DNA of 11,484 nucleotides from Euperipatoides rowelli (GCA_003024985.2 PXIH01S0046636.1); one strand, 5' to 3'; positions 1-8,203 are shown, counted from the first letter of the stretch. The notes: generated from the sequence alone by a model not told the origin. Made by a program: numbers and translations.

Positions 1-97
1 CCAGATCTAATATCCCTCCATCAATATATGGTGGGATACCGGCATTGTTTGCTCACCAGATCTAATATCCCTCCATCAATATGTGGTGGGATACCGG
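1..97. repeat. Two-copy tandem repeat, 42-bp unit at 55-bp spacing
   Basis: Positions 1-42 recur at 56-97 with a single difference (A at 28, G at 83). A 13-base spacer at 43-55 separates them, and the first copy begins at the first base of the window, so the array may continue outside. Each unit contains a short imperfect inverted repeat, TATCCCTCCA facing TGGTGGGATA (11-20 and 29-38 in the first copy), which could fold into a stem of about ten pairs with one mismatch. The sequence is richer in GC than what follows. I recognise no named repeat family. Confidence 0.85.
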
Positions 98-1645
98 GAA
101 AGTTCAACATTCTGATACAATTATCAGAAAATCTATCTTTCTCGGAAAACAATAGAGCCACTAAGCATATCAGCTAATCATTTATCGATTAAATAAGTGA
201 TATGATTTAATGACCTTGAGATTGCAAATGTATAAAAATTTAAATTTGCCTGATCATTTATAGTATTATTTATATATTTTTAAAGTTAATCCTAGCCAAT
301 ATTTTCCAAATGAATAATTACAAAATACTCTATAACTCTAACTTCAAAATACAGTCAACAACTTATTGTAATCTATACATCTAAACATGTTGATAGATGA
401 CTATAGTTACAAATTATTGTTAGGCTTTTATTTTTCTGCATTTAAATTGAATTAATGAGTTCAAATATGAAAAAAAAAAAGTAAAATTAAATGATCCATT
501 AATATTATTGCTAAGGGATATTTTATTTTTACTGTATTTTCAATGTGGTCTGCTAGACCAAATTTCTGCGATCTTGTACAGGGCCTAAAACAACGACACC
601 ATCATCCTGACTTGTCATGACATCAGGACTCACCTTGGATTATTTGAAAACTGCTTAATAAACTAATATTATCTTAATTACTTGATCGAATCTGAAGAAA
701 TGATGAATTAGACATGACTTTTAAGTTAAAAATAAACCATTTTAGCTTTTTTTTTTAAAATTAGCACTGATAGGCTAATACACTTTAAGAAAGCTATACA
801 TTATGAGATATAATACTGGAAAAATGCAATCTCATATTAATGCTATGCTTGAAATAATATCTCAACTTTTCAAGTTATAACATCAGTCTCATAATCTAAA
901 GACTGGGTTGAATTTCCATCCAAAGTAAATCCTCACTAAAATTCACAATCAGCATATGATGAACAGTTCAATGTGTACTGGATAAACTAATTAACTATAA
1001 CTATAAAACTTATCAGCAAATTAAACTTTAAAATCAGCATTTATTTAAGATTAATTTACACAGGTCAGGTAAAGCCATACACTAATCAAGATGGCGCACC
1101 AAGAACAACAAAAAAAACAAGCCTTCCCAAAATGCATATGGAGAAGGTTAAATTATTCAGAATAAATGGGGGAAATCACAATGAATAATACAGAATTTAG
1201 TTTCGTATCTGTACTAAGTACAAAAATAAATACAAAAAAAAAATATTAAAAGGTTAGTACATAATAAAAAAAATAATCAATAAAATATATTAGAATCTTA
1301 CCAGCATTAGCTAGAGTTCTCATGAATAATATTATAATAAGTATAAAAATTATCAAAGTAATCTCCAACAACTATTAATATCAGCACGATGTATATCTGT
1401 CAAAACAATTGCTTAATACAATTAATTTAATTAAATATAATAATGTTTTCGTTTTTTTTTTTTTTTAAACTTACATGTATTAGGCTACTACAGCAAACCA
1501 AATCCTCATTTCTTACACCACAGAATGACTATTAAATTCATCAATGTGTTCTGATGAGGTATAAAAGCACAAAAAATAATTCATACACTTTAAAACTGGA
1601 AAAATTTCAAACGGAGCTCAAGGCAAGTCAGCCATTCCGCTCAGC
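98..1645. other. AT-rich non-coding stretch, no gene seen
   Basis: No reading frame of meaningful length or recognisable protein appears on either strand. Homopolymer runs occur near 468-480 (A), 748-757 (T) and 1450-1466 (T). The part around 540-640 is less AT-rich and contains the perfect 10-bp palindrome TGTCATGACA at 613-622. On the minus strand it holds 28 open codons (639 down to 556), too short to call a gene. A TATAAAA motif lies at 1560-1566 just before the copia remnant, but nothing else supports a promoter there. If MNS1 extends upstream, this may be intron or 5' flank. Confidence 0.6.
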
Positions 1646-1649
1646 GCCA

Positions 1650-2569
1650 CCTATCTAAATTGCATGGAATACTATTAAAATTGCAATGCAACATAATTAA
1701 CACAGCCTTCATTGCAAAAGCCAACAACAATTTGTCACTATGGCATCGACGATTGGGTCATAGAGACTCTGCAGCTACTGAAAAACCTTATTCACACAAT
1801 TTAGAAAATGGAATATCCATTACTAATTATAATAAACCTACTGTATATTCTGTGAATATTGCATAAAAGGCAAATTAGCACAAAAAACATTTCCTTAAGT
1901 CATTATATAGCGATGTCCACTAGAGGTTGTTGGCTACAATAACCTCTAGTGGACATCGCTATATGATGACTTTTATGATTTTTCTCGATTTACATACATA
2001 CACGTATTCAAGCACAAGAATGAAGCTACAGATAACTTGAAAGATTATTGTACTATGGTCACTAACAAAGTTGGTTACAAGCCAATTATCCTTCGCACAG
2101 ACAATGAAAAAGAATATGTAAATACAGAAATGAAAAATTATTTTAGGAAAGAAGGGATGGAACATCAATACACAGTATCTTTTACTTCCCAACAAACTGT
2201 TATAGGTGAAAGTTTAGACGTTAACGGAAATGGAAAATGCATGTTGTTATATGCAAACCTGCATAATAGATTCTGGAGGGAAGCTGTTTGCGCTGAAGTA
2301 TACTTACAAAACAGGCTTCCGAGTCAAAGCCTGGTTCAAAATCCAATCTTGAACACATCAGGGTATACGGCTCTAGAACATTTTCACACATACCCAAACA
2401 ACAATGAAAGAAATGGGATAATAAGGCAAATGAAGGTGTATTTATTGGTTTTGATAGTTCTACCAAAGAATACATAATTCTTTATCACAAAACTAATGAA
2501 ATCTGCATCAGTAGAACAGTAAGAATAAATGAAGGTCAAACAAAAAAAACATTGCCTTATTCAAAATAA
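1650..2569 (+). pseudogene. Ty1/copia retrotransposon pol remnant (integrase region)
   Basis: This is a broken piece of a copia-type polyprotein. In order, it shows the pre-integrase zinc-binding part, with LWHRRLGH around 1738-1764 supplying the two histidines and CEYC at 1851-1862 supplying the two cysteines. Next come a YSDV at 1906-1917 that fits the first catalytic Asp, an SGHRY and DFSRF region at about 1948-1990, RTDNEKEY near 2094-2120 (second Asp; the family usually has Gly where Glu stands), and a degraded QQ...E stretch near 2190-2212. WREAV...YLQNRLPS follows. A further open stretch at 2417-2569 matches the segment after integrase (EGVFIGF, then SRTV..NE). The pieces sit in different frames: about 1660-1866, 1851-1896, 1948-1973, 1950-2477 and 2417-2569, with stops between. 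Reverse transcriptase, RNase H, gag and LTRs are not visible. It is a dead, truncated copy. Confidence 0.88.
1899..1970. repeat. 33-bp inverted repeat with 6-nt loop inside the copia integrase
   Basis: The arm at 1899-1931 is the reverse complement of 1938-1970 with only two mismatches, and the loop is GGCTAC (1932-1937). The hairpin covers the span between the first-Asp motif and the RY/DDF motif of integrase. Both arms are in the same frame and still read residues expected there (SDV on the left, SGHRY on the right). The middle of the left arm brings an in-frame TAG at 1921-1923. It is not at an element end, so it is not a transposon terminal repeat. Confidence 0.93.
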
Positions 2570-3032
2570 TCCAGAAGGGGAAACACGGACAAACATACAC
2601 CGGCATCACAAGCTCAGTCTGAAAATAATCAACATTTGCTCTTCTCCTGACATTATTATAAGCAAGGAGGTAAACCAATAATATCACTATAAAAAGTAGT
2701 TGGCCTACCTGCGATCAATTTACCTGTAAAAAAATTGTGCATTGTTGGAAAACAGGTGTGAAATTAATAACTAATTTTGAAAAATTTTGAATGAATATTT
2801 TTCTTTTAAATATTTAAATTACAGTATTTACCTTTTTTTTTTAAGATAATTAGATTTTTTTATTATTTTTTTATTATTAAGCAATTACTTGTAACAATAT
2901 TAGTTAATTAACAAAAGTAATATCATTGTTGTTATTTAATACCATGGTGCCTGCATTACACCACTAATCCATTTAAGTTGTAAATTTTGACGAATCCACT
3001 TTAGGGATAATTGTGTTTGTTTTTAATTATAG
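2570..3032. other. AT-rich non-coding stretch ending in a splice acceptor
   Basis: No coding sequence is recognisable after the last copia frame. The tail up to about 2700 could be non-coding or unrecognisably decayed element sequence. T-rich runs occur near 2832-2842 and 2855-2875. The stretch ends with a pyrimidine-rich acceptor, TTTTAATTATAG, at 3021-3032, so at least the 3' part is intron of the MNS1-like gene. Confidence 0.6.
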
Positions 3033-3135
3033 TCACGAATTGAGAGATCTTGAATTTAGGCTGAACTCTGCTTTGATAAGCAAGGAAGTGGCTGGCCAGA
3101 TAGCGGAGAAAATAGCGTTGAAGCTAGAAGCCAAT
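3033..3135 (+). CDS. MNS1: MNS1-like gene, internal exon A (partial CDS)
   Basis: MNS1 is a coiled-coil protein of ciliary and flagellar axonemes, known in vertebrates as a microtubule inner protein needed for sperm flagella and motile cilia. The exon contributes one base finishing a split codon, then 34 codons (3034-3135). Seen here: HELRDLEFRL, then SKEVAGQIAEK. These line up with the vertebrate MNS1 segment reading roughly ELRELEKKL...KERAAQIAEK (comparison from memory). The acceptor is TTTTAATTATAG up to 3032 and the donor is a perfect GTAAGT at 3136-3141. The exon ends in phase 0, matching the next exon at 7075. There is no stop in frame and base composition is more balanced than in the flanks. 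It is too short to be found by an ORF search. Other trichohyalin/plectin-homology proteins (CFAP53, CFAP45, trichoplein) are possible but fit less well. Confidence 0.82.
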
Positions 3136-3311
3136 GTAAGTGAAATGTTTAAATAGTTTACTATCTTTTGCCTAGGACAGTGAGATGCAGAAAGGATGCA
3201 AAATACCTCCTTTCTCTCATATTTTATTTTTGTTTAGTGTAAAAAAACAACAACAATAACTTATATTCTATTTATTTTACCATTCTTTTATTAACTTGCA
3301 CTGTCTGTTTT

Positions 3312-4260
3312 CTGGGTCAAATCTTGTGATCGAATTTTCACCCGCTTCCCATTATCCAATTAACTTGAAATTTGGTCTATATGTTCATTCCCAGTGACAA
3401 AACAATAATCAGTCCTAATCAGTTATGAAATTTTATTAATTAATTAAAAAAATGGATTATAATGTAACTTACATTATTTTATGACTGAAAAATTGTGAAG
3501 GGCACACACTAAAATAAAACTAAATAAAGACTAGAAAGCGCTCACTAGACTTAAATAAAATATAGGAAAAAAAACGTTTTGAAAATATCACACTTGTATT
3601 TTAAACTGCACTAAAACGTAGAAAATATTTTTTTTCAGCTATTTATAAATTTTAAGAATGATATGACTAAAAATAAAGCGTTAGGTGCTCATAGAATATT
3701 TTTAAGCCACTCGCAATTTTATTTTTAGTCATATAAGTCTTAAAATTTGTAAATAGCTGAAAAAATTATTTTCTATTTTTTAATGAATTTTAGATTAAAG
3801 CGTGATATTTAAAAAATTTCATTACCGTAATTTATTGTGAAGGAAATGCAAACAAGGCTGAACCTAATATCTGGGTCAAATTGATTTCTCTATCTGTCTG
3901 TATATTTATTACATGGTTATCTGCGGTTGACACCTGTTCTTTTCCTGCACGTATTTAAATTTTGGACCATTGCTACTAACAAATTAACAATGAAAATTGA
4001 AAAGGAACATTTCTAAACAATATGTATAAGTCCGCATATCCCCACACTCAATCGATTGCTTTCTATTTATCTCATATTTGATAACTTATTTACCATGTTC
4101 CCCATTAACTAATTAACTCACACATATCGTATCTGTATTTTTTTTTTCACATTTTGACAACGTCATCACTGGAACAAAATATCAATGGAAAGCTATTATT
4201 TTGTTTTAATCTATATTTTCAGCTAGATCAAATACGAAAACTACTAATAAATAGTATTTT
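3312..4260. repeat. Possible dispersed-repeat sequence in the intron
   Basis: Short sequences recur within this stretch. CTGGGTCAAAT stands at 3312-3322 and exactly again at 3871-3881. CCCATTATCCAATTAACT (about 3350-3367) recurs with two changes at about 4101-4118. Around them the sequence is less AT-rich and resembles interspersed-repeat sequence in style, with phrases such as TGAAATTTGGTCTATATG and a TCTGTCTGTAT run. I cannot name a family. The two matches may mark two diverged copies of one element flanking the foldback at 3583-3812. Confidence 0.35.
3583..3812. repeat. Long imperfect foldback, MITE-like
   Basis: The left arm (about 3583-3677) is largely the reverse complement of the right arm (about 3718-3812), with a loop of roughly 40 nt. 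The best-matched inner part pairs 3630-3677 (TTTTTCAGCTATTTATAAAT and onward to GACTAAAAATAAA) with 3718-3762. Outer parts (AAATATCAC at 3583-3591 against GTGATATTT at 3802-3810) match with several differences. The overall form is that of a foldback or a hairpin-type MITE. I could not define exact ends or a target-site duplication, so the superfamily is unassigned. Confidence 0.7.
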
Positions 4261-4406
4261 TACCTGTAATTAATAAATTTGCATAATTATTTAGATTCCC
4301 CAGACTCATTAATGAATACTACTCCAAGGTTGACAAAATGTTTATAAATAAAATTAGCTTTAAAGCACGTCAAAAATGAAGAAAATTACTTTTTTCTTCC
4401 TGTAAA

Positions 4407-4567
4407 CCCATTTCCCCCCTCCCCCTTCAAATTGTAACACCTAAACCGTCCAAATTGATGGAATTCATTCCCTTCACCGGTTTTTTCCCCCTCCCCTCTT
4501 CCCCCCGTTTTTTCCCCGCATTTCCCTGTTAGTTTAAAAATGAAAAAAAAAAAAAAAAATCCCATTT
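4407..4567. repeat. C-rich polypyrimidine block ending in poly(A), flanked by CCCATTT
   Basis: Two pyrimidine tracts (about 4388-4428 and 4481-4528, with many runs of C) stand out in an AT-rich intron. They are followed by about 17 A at 4542-4559. CCCATTT occurs at 4407-4413 and again at 4561-4567, immediately after the A run, which could be a 7-bp target duplication of a small retroposed sequence. Seven bases is weak evidence and no RNA polymerase III boxes were recognised, so this may simply be low-complexity DNA. Confidence 0.4.
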
Positions 4568-4633
4568 GCAAATTCTAAAAGTTAAAATTAAATATTTTAA
4601 TTTGCATTGCTATTCTCATATTTGTTTTGGTAG

Positions 4634-4970
4634 CAACACTGTCTACCCTGAAGCTTCATCCCTGGTTGTGAGGTGTCTTAAATTGTAAATATTAGTTTGC
4701 TGTAAGATACAAATCAGTGGTAGGCAATGATATGAAATATTTTTAAATTGGCCAAGTAACGTTGCTTTAATTGGTTGCCTGGGTTACCACAAGTTTTAAT
4801 TTCTCAAATAACTTAAAAGTTTTGAACCTTCTATTGGAATGTTACCTTGGTTATAAAAGGTTAGGTCTCAGCTTCTCAAGCAAGCTACTTAAGGCGATAA
4901 AATCTCTGAGGATTCTCTACTGATATTTCATCGCTGAGAAATAATTTGCAAGAGAATTGTAACACAACAC
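4634..4970 (+). mobile_element. Probable solo LTR with 6-bp target-site duplication
   Basis: A 325-bp segment (4640-4964) begins TGTCTACC and ends TTGTAACA, the usual TGT...ACA LTR termini. It is flanked on both sides by CAACAC (4634-4639 and 4965-4970). A TATA box (TATAAAA, 4852-4858) sits inside at a position suited to a U3/R promoter, followed about 25 bases later by TCTCAGCTTCTC, a plausible initiator zone. The segment is also less AT-rich than its surroundings. No primer-binding site, coding region or second LTR follows, so it would be the product of LTR-LTR recombination. The superfamily is not determinable. No canonical AATAAA was seen in the expected R/U5 part. Confidence 0.55.
4852..4858 (+). 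promoter_or_regulatory. TATA box of the candidate solo LTR
   Basis: TATAAAA lies within GGTTATAAAAGG, 212 bases from the LTR start and about 106 bases from its end. This spacing is typical of a U3/R boundary promoter. Whether it is active cannot be told from sequence. It points along the plus strand, the same direction as the MNS1-like gene. Confidence 0.4.
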
Positions 4971-6090
4971 AGATATTTTTCCTGGAAACAACCAAAAGAA
5001 TTGCTTTGTATGTTTGTGTATTTATTGTTTTGATTGTATTTATTTTTTTTTTGCTTTAAAAAAAAATGTTCATGTATATTGAGAAATCCTCTCTCTATTT
5101 TTTAAAATTTGTGTTGTTTTTTTCTGATGAAATATTTGTTGTATAGTTAGACTAATATGTCTGTTAAAATAAATAAATTTATTTAAAAAAATGCTTTATT
5201 TGAAGTTTCTTCTATTAATAGTTTTAAAAATGCCTTGAATCTTTAGTTGTGATCTAATACATATTTTAATTATTTAATTTAATTCTCATAGTGTGCAAAA
5301 GTATAATTGGCTTATTTCACTGTTTAAACTATAATTTTGTGATTGTTGGGTTAGACGATCGCATTAGGTCAAGGTTGTAATGTGACTTTTGCATAAAGTT
5401 ATTATCCGAGCTGTTGCTGACATTCAAGTTATTCAATTCTGTGGGCAAAAAAAGGGAATGGAATAATTAGAGCCAGCATAGTAGCTGCTTCACATTTAAG
5501 TGATCCAACCTTTTATAGTTATTTCCAACATCATGACGATCTAGGATTATTTAAAACCAAGTGACACCGATCAGTAAAACTTTCCATTATTTGATATTGG
5601 CCGATATTGATTTTGTGTACATAATTTAACCTGTTATCATACGCTAGTCATAGTTGAGTTTGCATGCCACCATGTTTGGCGAGACAAGTGTTTCATGTTG
5701 TCGGTGATTGTCTGCAATTTTATTCTTGAAAGATTAATTGTCACAAATTAGAGTCCTAGTCTACTTCTGTGGTTTATCGGAGAATCCTCTTTAATGTCAG
5801 TTTTCTCTAGAGAATATAGGATACACACAAGAGTATTTATCACAGGTCTCCTATTTCTCAGAGAATTTATCACCAGTGTGTGCTCGCTCACCTTTAAAGA
5901 GGAGTGTGAGTATTGTGCAGACTTTGGTTGACATCATAGCATTTTATTGAAATGTATTTTCATGTCTTAATAAAAAATGGGAGTGGTTTGCATGAGTCTA
6001 TGCAGAAGAAATAACAACAAAACTTTGTAATTGAAACTTATATTAACCTTTTACTTAAAAATAGAGTCTTGGGAAAATTATTATTTCTTT
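4971..6090. other. Intronic non-coding stretch with short palindromes
   Basis: No gene is visible. The part around 5380-5900 is less AT-rich than the rest but has no usable reading frame. It contains the perfect 12-bp palindrome TTCTCTAGAGAA at 5803-5814. A 9-bp inverted pair, CCTCTTTAA near 5785 and TTAAAGAGG near 5895, encloses it. AATAAATAAATTTATTT near 5168-5184 is another self-complementary AT stretch. These could be relics of a mobile element, but no ends or family can be given. Confidence 0.45.
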
Positions 6091-6745
6091 GTGACTGAAA
6101 GTCTGAAAGACACCTGCTTCTTAACAGTTCCATTCACTAAAAAAAATCACCATTCCCCATAACTGAAAGTCTGAAAAGACTTTTGCTTCATAACAGTTTC
6201 ATTCACTTAAAAATCACAATTCCCCATAACAAAGTCTGAAAGATATTTGATTCATAACTGCATTGCATTCACTGAAAAATAATAATTCCCCATGATTGAA
6301 ACTCTGAAAGGCTTTTGCTTCATAACAGCCTCATATTAACTGAAAAATCACAAATTTCCTGACTGATTGTCTGAAAGATAATGCTTCATAACAGACATTT
6401 GCTTCACTGAAAAATTACCAATTCCCCATGACTGAACGCTTGTTATGAAACAAGACACTTATTTCATAATAACCTCACATTCGCTGAAAAATCACAATTC
6501 CTCATGATTGAAATTCTGAAAAAAATTTGCTTTATAACAGCATCATATTAATTTAAAAATCACAATTCCTCATGACTAAACGCCTGACCTCACATTCACT
6601 AAAAAATCACAATTCCTCAGGACTGAAATTCTGCAAAAACATTTGCTTCATAACAAACAGCCTTGATTCACTGAAAAATCATTTCCCCATGACTGAAATT
6701 CTGAGACAGTTGCTTCATAAAAGCTTTGCATTCGCTGAAAAGCAG
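6091..6745. repeat. Decayed tandem array, about ten units of 66-76 bp
   Basis: Unit starts can be placed at 6091, 6159, 6226, 6292, 6361, 6428, 6504, 6572, 6619 and 6689. A typical unit runs ATGACTGAAA-TCTGAAAGAC, then TTTGCTTCATAACAG, then TCATTCACTGAAAAATCAC and AATTCCCC. Units differ by many substitutions and small indels. The unit at 6572 is shortened to 47 bp by loss of its middle. The unit at 6428 is lengthened to 76 bp, with TGTTATGAA (6441-6449) lying as an inverted copy of the usual TTCATAACA. Unit length is not a multiple of three and stops are frequent, so the 64-codon frame across 6572-6766 is a by-product. It lies wholly inside the MNS1 intron. Confidence 0.88.
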
Positions 6746-7074
6746 AAGTCAAAAGTCCCATTTTGAGAAACGTCGAGAATAAGAAGACTATAAAGTAGAA
6801 AAAATGAGAATTTCCATGGGTTCCTTTTAATGGTCAATTATTGTAGCGGAACAACAATATCGTCTTTACCAATGATTCTAAATGCCTTTAATTCTATGAA
6901 AAAGCTATTTTTTTCCTAAATTTAATCCTAAAATTAAAATTATGCTTTATAAATGGTAAAATAATCGCAATATTAATATCAAATTAATTTTTTTTTTTCA
7001 TTTATAAAATTAATTTTTTAATATCACGTTATAATAATTTATTTTAAAAAAAATACATTTTCTTTTAATATCAG

Positions 7075-7304
7075 ACAGAAAACATTGAGTATGCCCACTA
7101 CCTTGAGGAAGAAGCTAAACGACAGGAGTGCATTGAGATGCAAAAAGAAATGGAAAGAAAGAAGATTGAGGCCGAACACGCTTGCGAACTTGAGAAACAG
7201 ATTCAAGAACAAGAAAAGAAAAAGAAGAAAGATTATGAAACATTTGTAAAGGAGAAAATGAGAATCGACGAGATTGTAAAAACAGTAATGGAGGAACAAC
7301 AGAG
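7075..7304 (+). CDS. MNS1: MNS1-like gene, internal exon B (partial CDS)
   Basis: This exon supplies 76 codons plus two bases of a split codon. It encodes a highly charged helix with no proline or glycine, as expected for the trichohyalin/plectin-homology coiled coil. Seen here: ACELEKQIQEQEKKKKKDYE, then FVKEKMRIDEIVKTVMEEQQ. These match the vertebrate MNS1 segment with LEKQLEEQEKKK followed by KEKLMIDEIV (comparison from memory). The acceptor is TCTTTTAATATCAG ending at 7074. The donor is AG|GTAAAA with GT at 7305-7306; reading on without splicing meets TAA at 7306. The exon enters in phase 0, agreeing with exon A, and leaves after the second codon base, so the split codon begins AG (Arg or Ser). 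The 96-codon frame on the opposite strand here is a shadow. The downstream exons are not in the window or not recognised. Confidence 0.86.
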
Positions 7305-7964
7305 GTAAAAAAAATATATTTTTAAGCAATTTCTAGCACAAAGCTTAATTTCATGATGATGTTTACTAAACAATTTCATAATATTTTAATTTTCTAATAC
7401 CAGAGGTCACTAGTGCACTGTTATCTTCATGGAGGTTATTTTCAGACTTACATTATATTAAACATTTTTTTTTTAATATTATGCTTTACTTCTTATAAAA
7501 TGTCTAAATTATTTTGGACTAACTTATATTTAATAAGTAGTGTGATAGAAATGTCATAGGAGTTTGCTCATAAATTTAACAGACAGTCCAGCCAATTAAA
7601 TAAATACTATGAAATTGTGGCTTTGTTAATTTTTTTAATCATGGAATTCACACTGAAATCAAAAGTTTGTGGTTCATTCTGTTTAAATTAATGTACAGCT
7701 GATAAACTGTTGGTTGGTAAAAATTACATAGCACTTCTGATTTTTAAATTCTGGCTTCCAATTAATCATAATTCTCAAATCTATGCTATTTTATTTATTT
7801 ATTTATTTTTAATCAAAATTCAACGGCTTAAATAAGTCTTTTACAGATGTAATTTTTTAAAAAAAAAACCCACATTACAAACAAATTTCAAAAAAGAAAG
7901 TTTACATTGAAAATATAACAAACCTGTTACAAATTATTTTCAATAGAAAGTTTACATAGAAATT
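7305..7964 (+). other. Start of the next MNS1 intron, AT-rich
   Basis: After the donor at 7305 no coding sequence is recognisable. The stretch holds T-rich runs, an ATTT microsatellite at about 7792-7810, and a run of A near 7859-7868. It is interpreted as intron because the exon frame closes at 7306 and no MNS1 stop-containing exon is evident. The rest of the gene may lie beyond the window. Confidence 0.55.
7896..7964. repeat. Two 19-bp direct repeats at 50-bp spacing
   Basis: GAAAGTTTACATTGAAAAT (7896-7914) is repeated as GAAAGTTTACATAGAAATT (7946-7964), with two differences. The second copy ends just before the TTAA target of the MITE at 7969. This looks like a small local duplication of the insertion neighbourhood. 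Confidence 0.5.
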
Positions 7965-8203
7965 TTAACCCTTTCCACTCCAAGGACGGTATTATACCGA
8001 CATTTTTACTTTACAATTCTCAATTCAATAATCATTGTTAGCCTCAAAAATGGTTTAAATTAATAGCATTTATGTTCAAAGGGACTAAAATATATTTGTT
8101 TTTAATCTTACCAAATGATTTTTAAAAAAACCAAAAAAATTAAAATCAGGGGATTTAAAAGAATGCAAACAAGACAATTTTCAATTGGAGTGGAAAGGGT
8201 TAA
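7965..8203. mobile_element. piggyBac-type MITE with intact ends and TTAA duplication
   Basis: A 231-bp element (7969-8199) is bounded by perfect 15-bp terminal inverted repeats: CCCTTTCCACTCCAA at 7969-7983 and its reverse complement at 8185-8199. TTAA flanks it on both sides (7965-7968 and 8200-8203). CCC-starting ends with a TTAA duplication are the hallmark of the piggyBac superfamily. A subterminal palindrome, CGGTAT-T-ATACCG, lies at 7987-7999. The interior has no coding capacity, so it is non-autonomous and would depend on a transposase elsewhere. The minus-strand frame across 8108-8380 runs through its end and is spurious. Confidence 0.88.

Larger units (their letters stand above)
3136..7074 (+). 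other. MNS1: Intron of the MNS1-like gene (3.9 kb)
   Basis: It is bounded by GTAAGT at 3136 and TCTTTTAATATCAG ending at 7074, and both flanking exons are in phase 0, so splicing keeps the frame. The intron carries several repeat structures listed separately: the foldback at 3583-3812, the C-rich block at 4407-4567, the solo LTR candidate at 4634-4970 and the decayed tandem array at 6091-6745. The end of the intron (6750-7074) is plain AT-rich sequence with T and A runs. No further exon with MNS1-like coding was found inside. Confidence 0.8.

Noticed and set aside
1-97. Minus-strand GIPPHIDGG phrase in the first repeat, resembling an AlkB-family iron-binding motif
   Set aside because: The frame is short, the 55-bp period breaks it, and no other part of the domain is present.
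556-639. A 28-codon minus-strand frame reading GVVVLGPVQDRR before a stop, in a less AT-rich island
   Set aside because: No protein family recognised, no clear acceptor in phase, and too short to separate from chance.
1091-1165. ATG in a good translation context (AAGATGGCG) opening a 24-codon frame
   Set aside because: It ends at TAA after 24 codons, has no convincing donor in frame, and does not resemble the MNS1 N-terminus.
1560-1566. TATAAAA before the copia remnant as a promoter
   Set aside because: Chance TATA motifs are expected in AT-rich DNA and no LTR or initiator context is seen.
4386-4571. 61-codon minus-strand Gly/Lys-rich frame
   Set aside because: It arises from the C-rich block and the poly(A) run; no coding signal.
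6572-6766. 64-codon plus-strand frame
   Set aside because: It is produced by the decayed tandem repeats; unit length is not a multiple of three and the peptide has no family.
7039-7329. 96-codon minus-strand hydrophobic frame, membrane-protein-like
   Set aside because: It is the antisense shadow of MNS1 exon B; Phe/Leu richness reflects Lys/Glu codons on the other strand.
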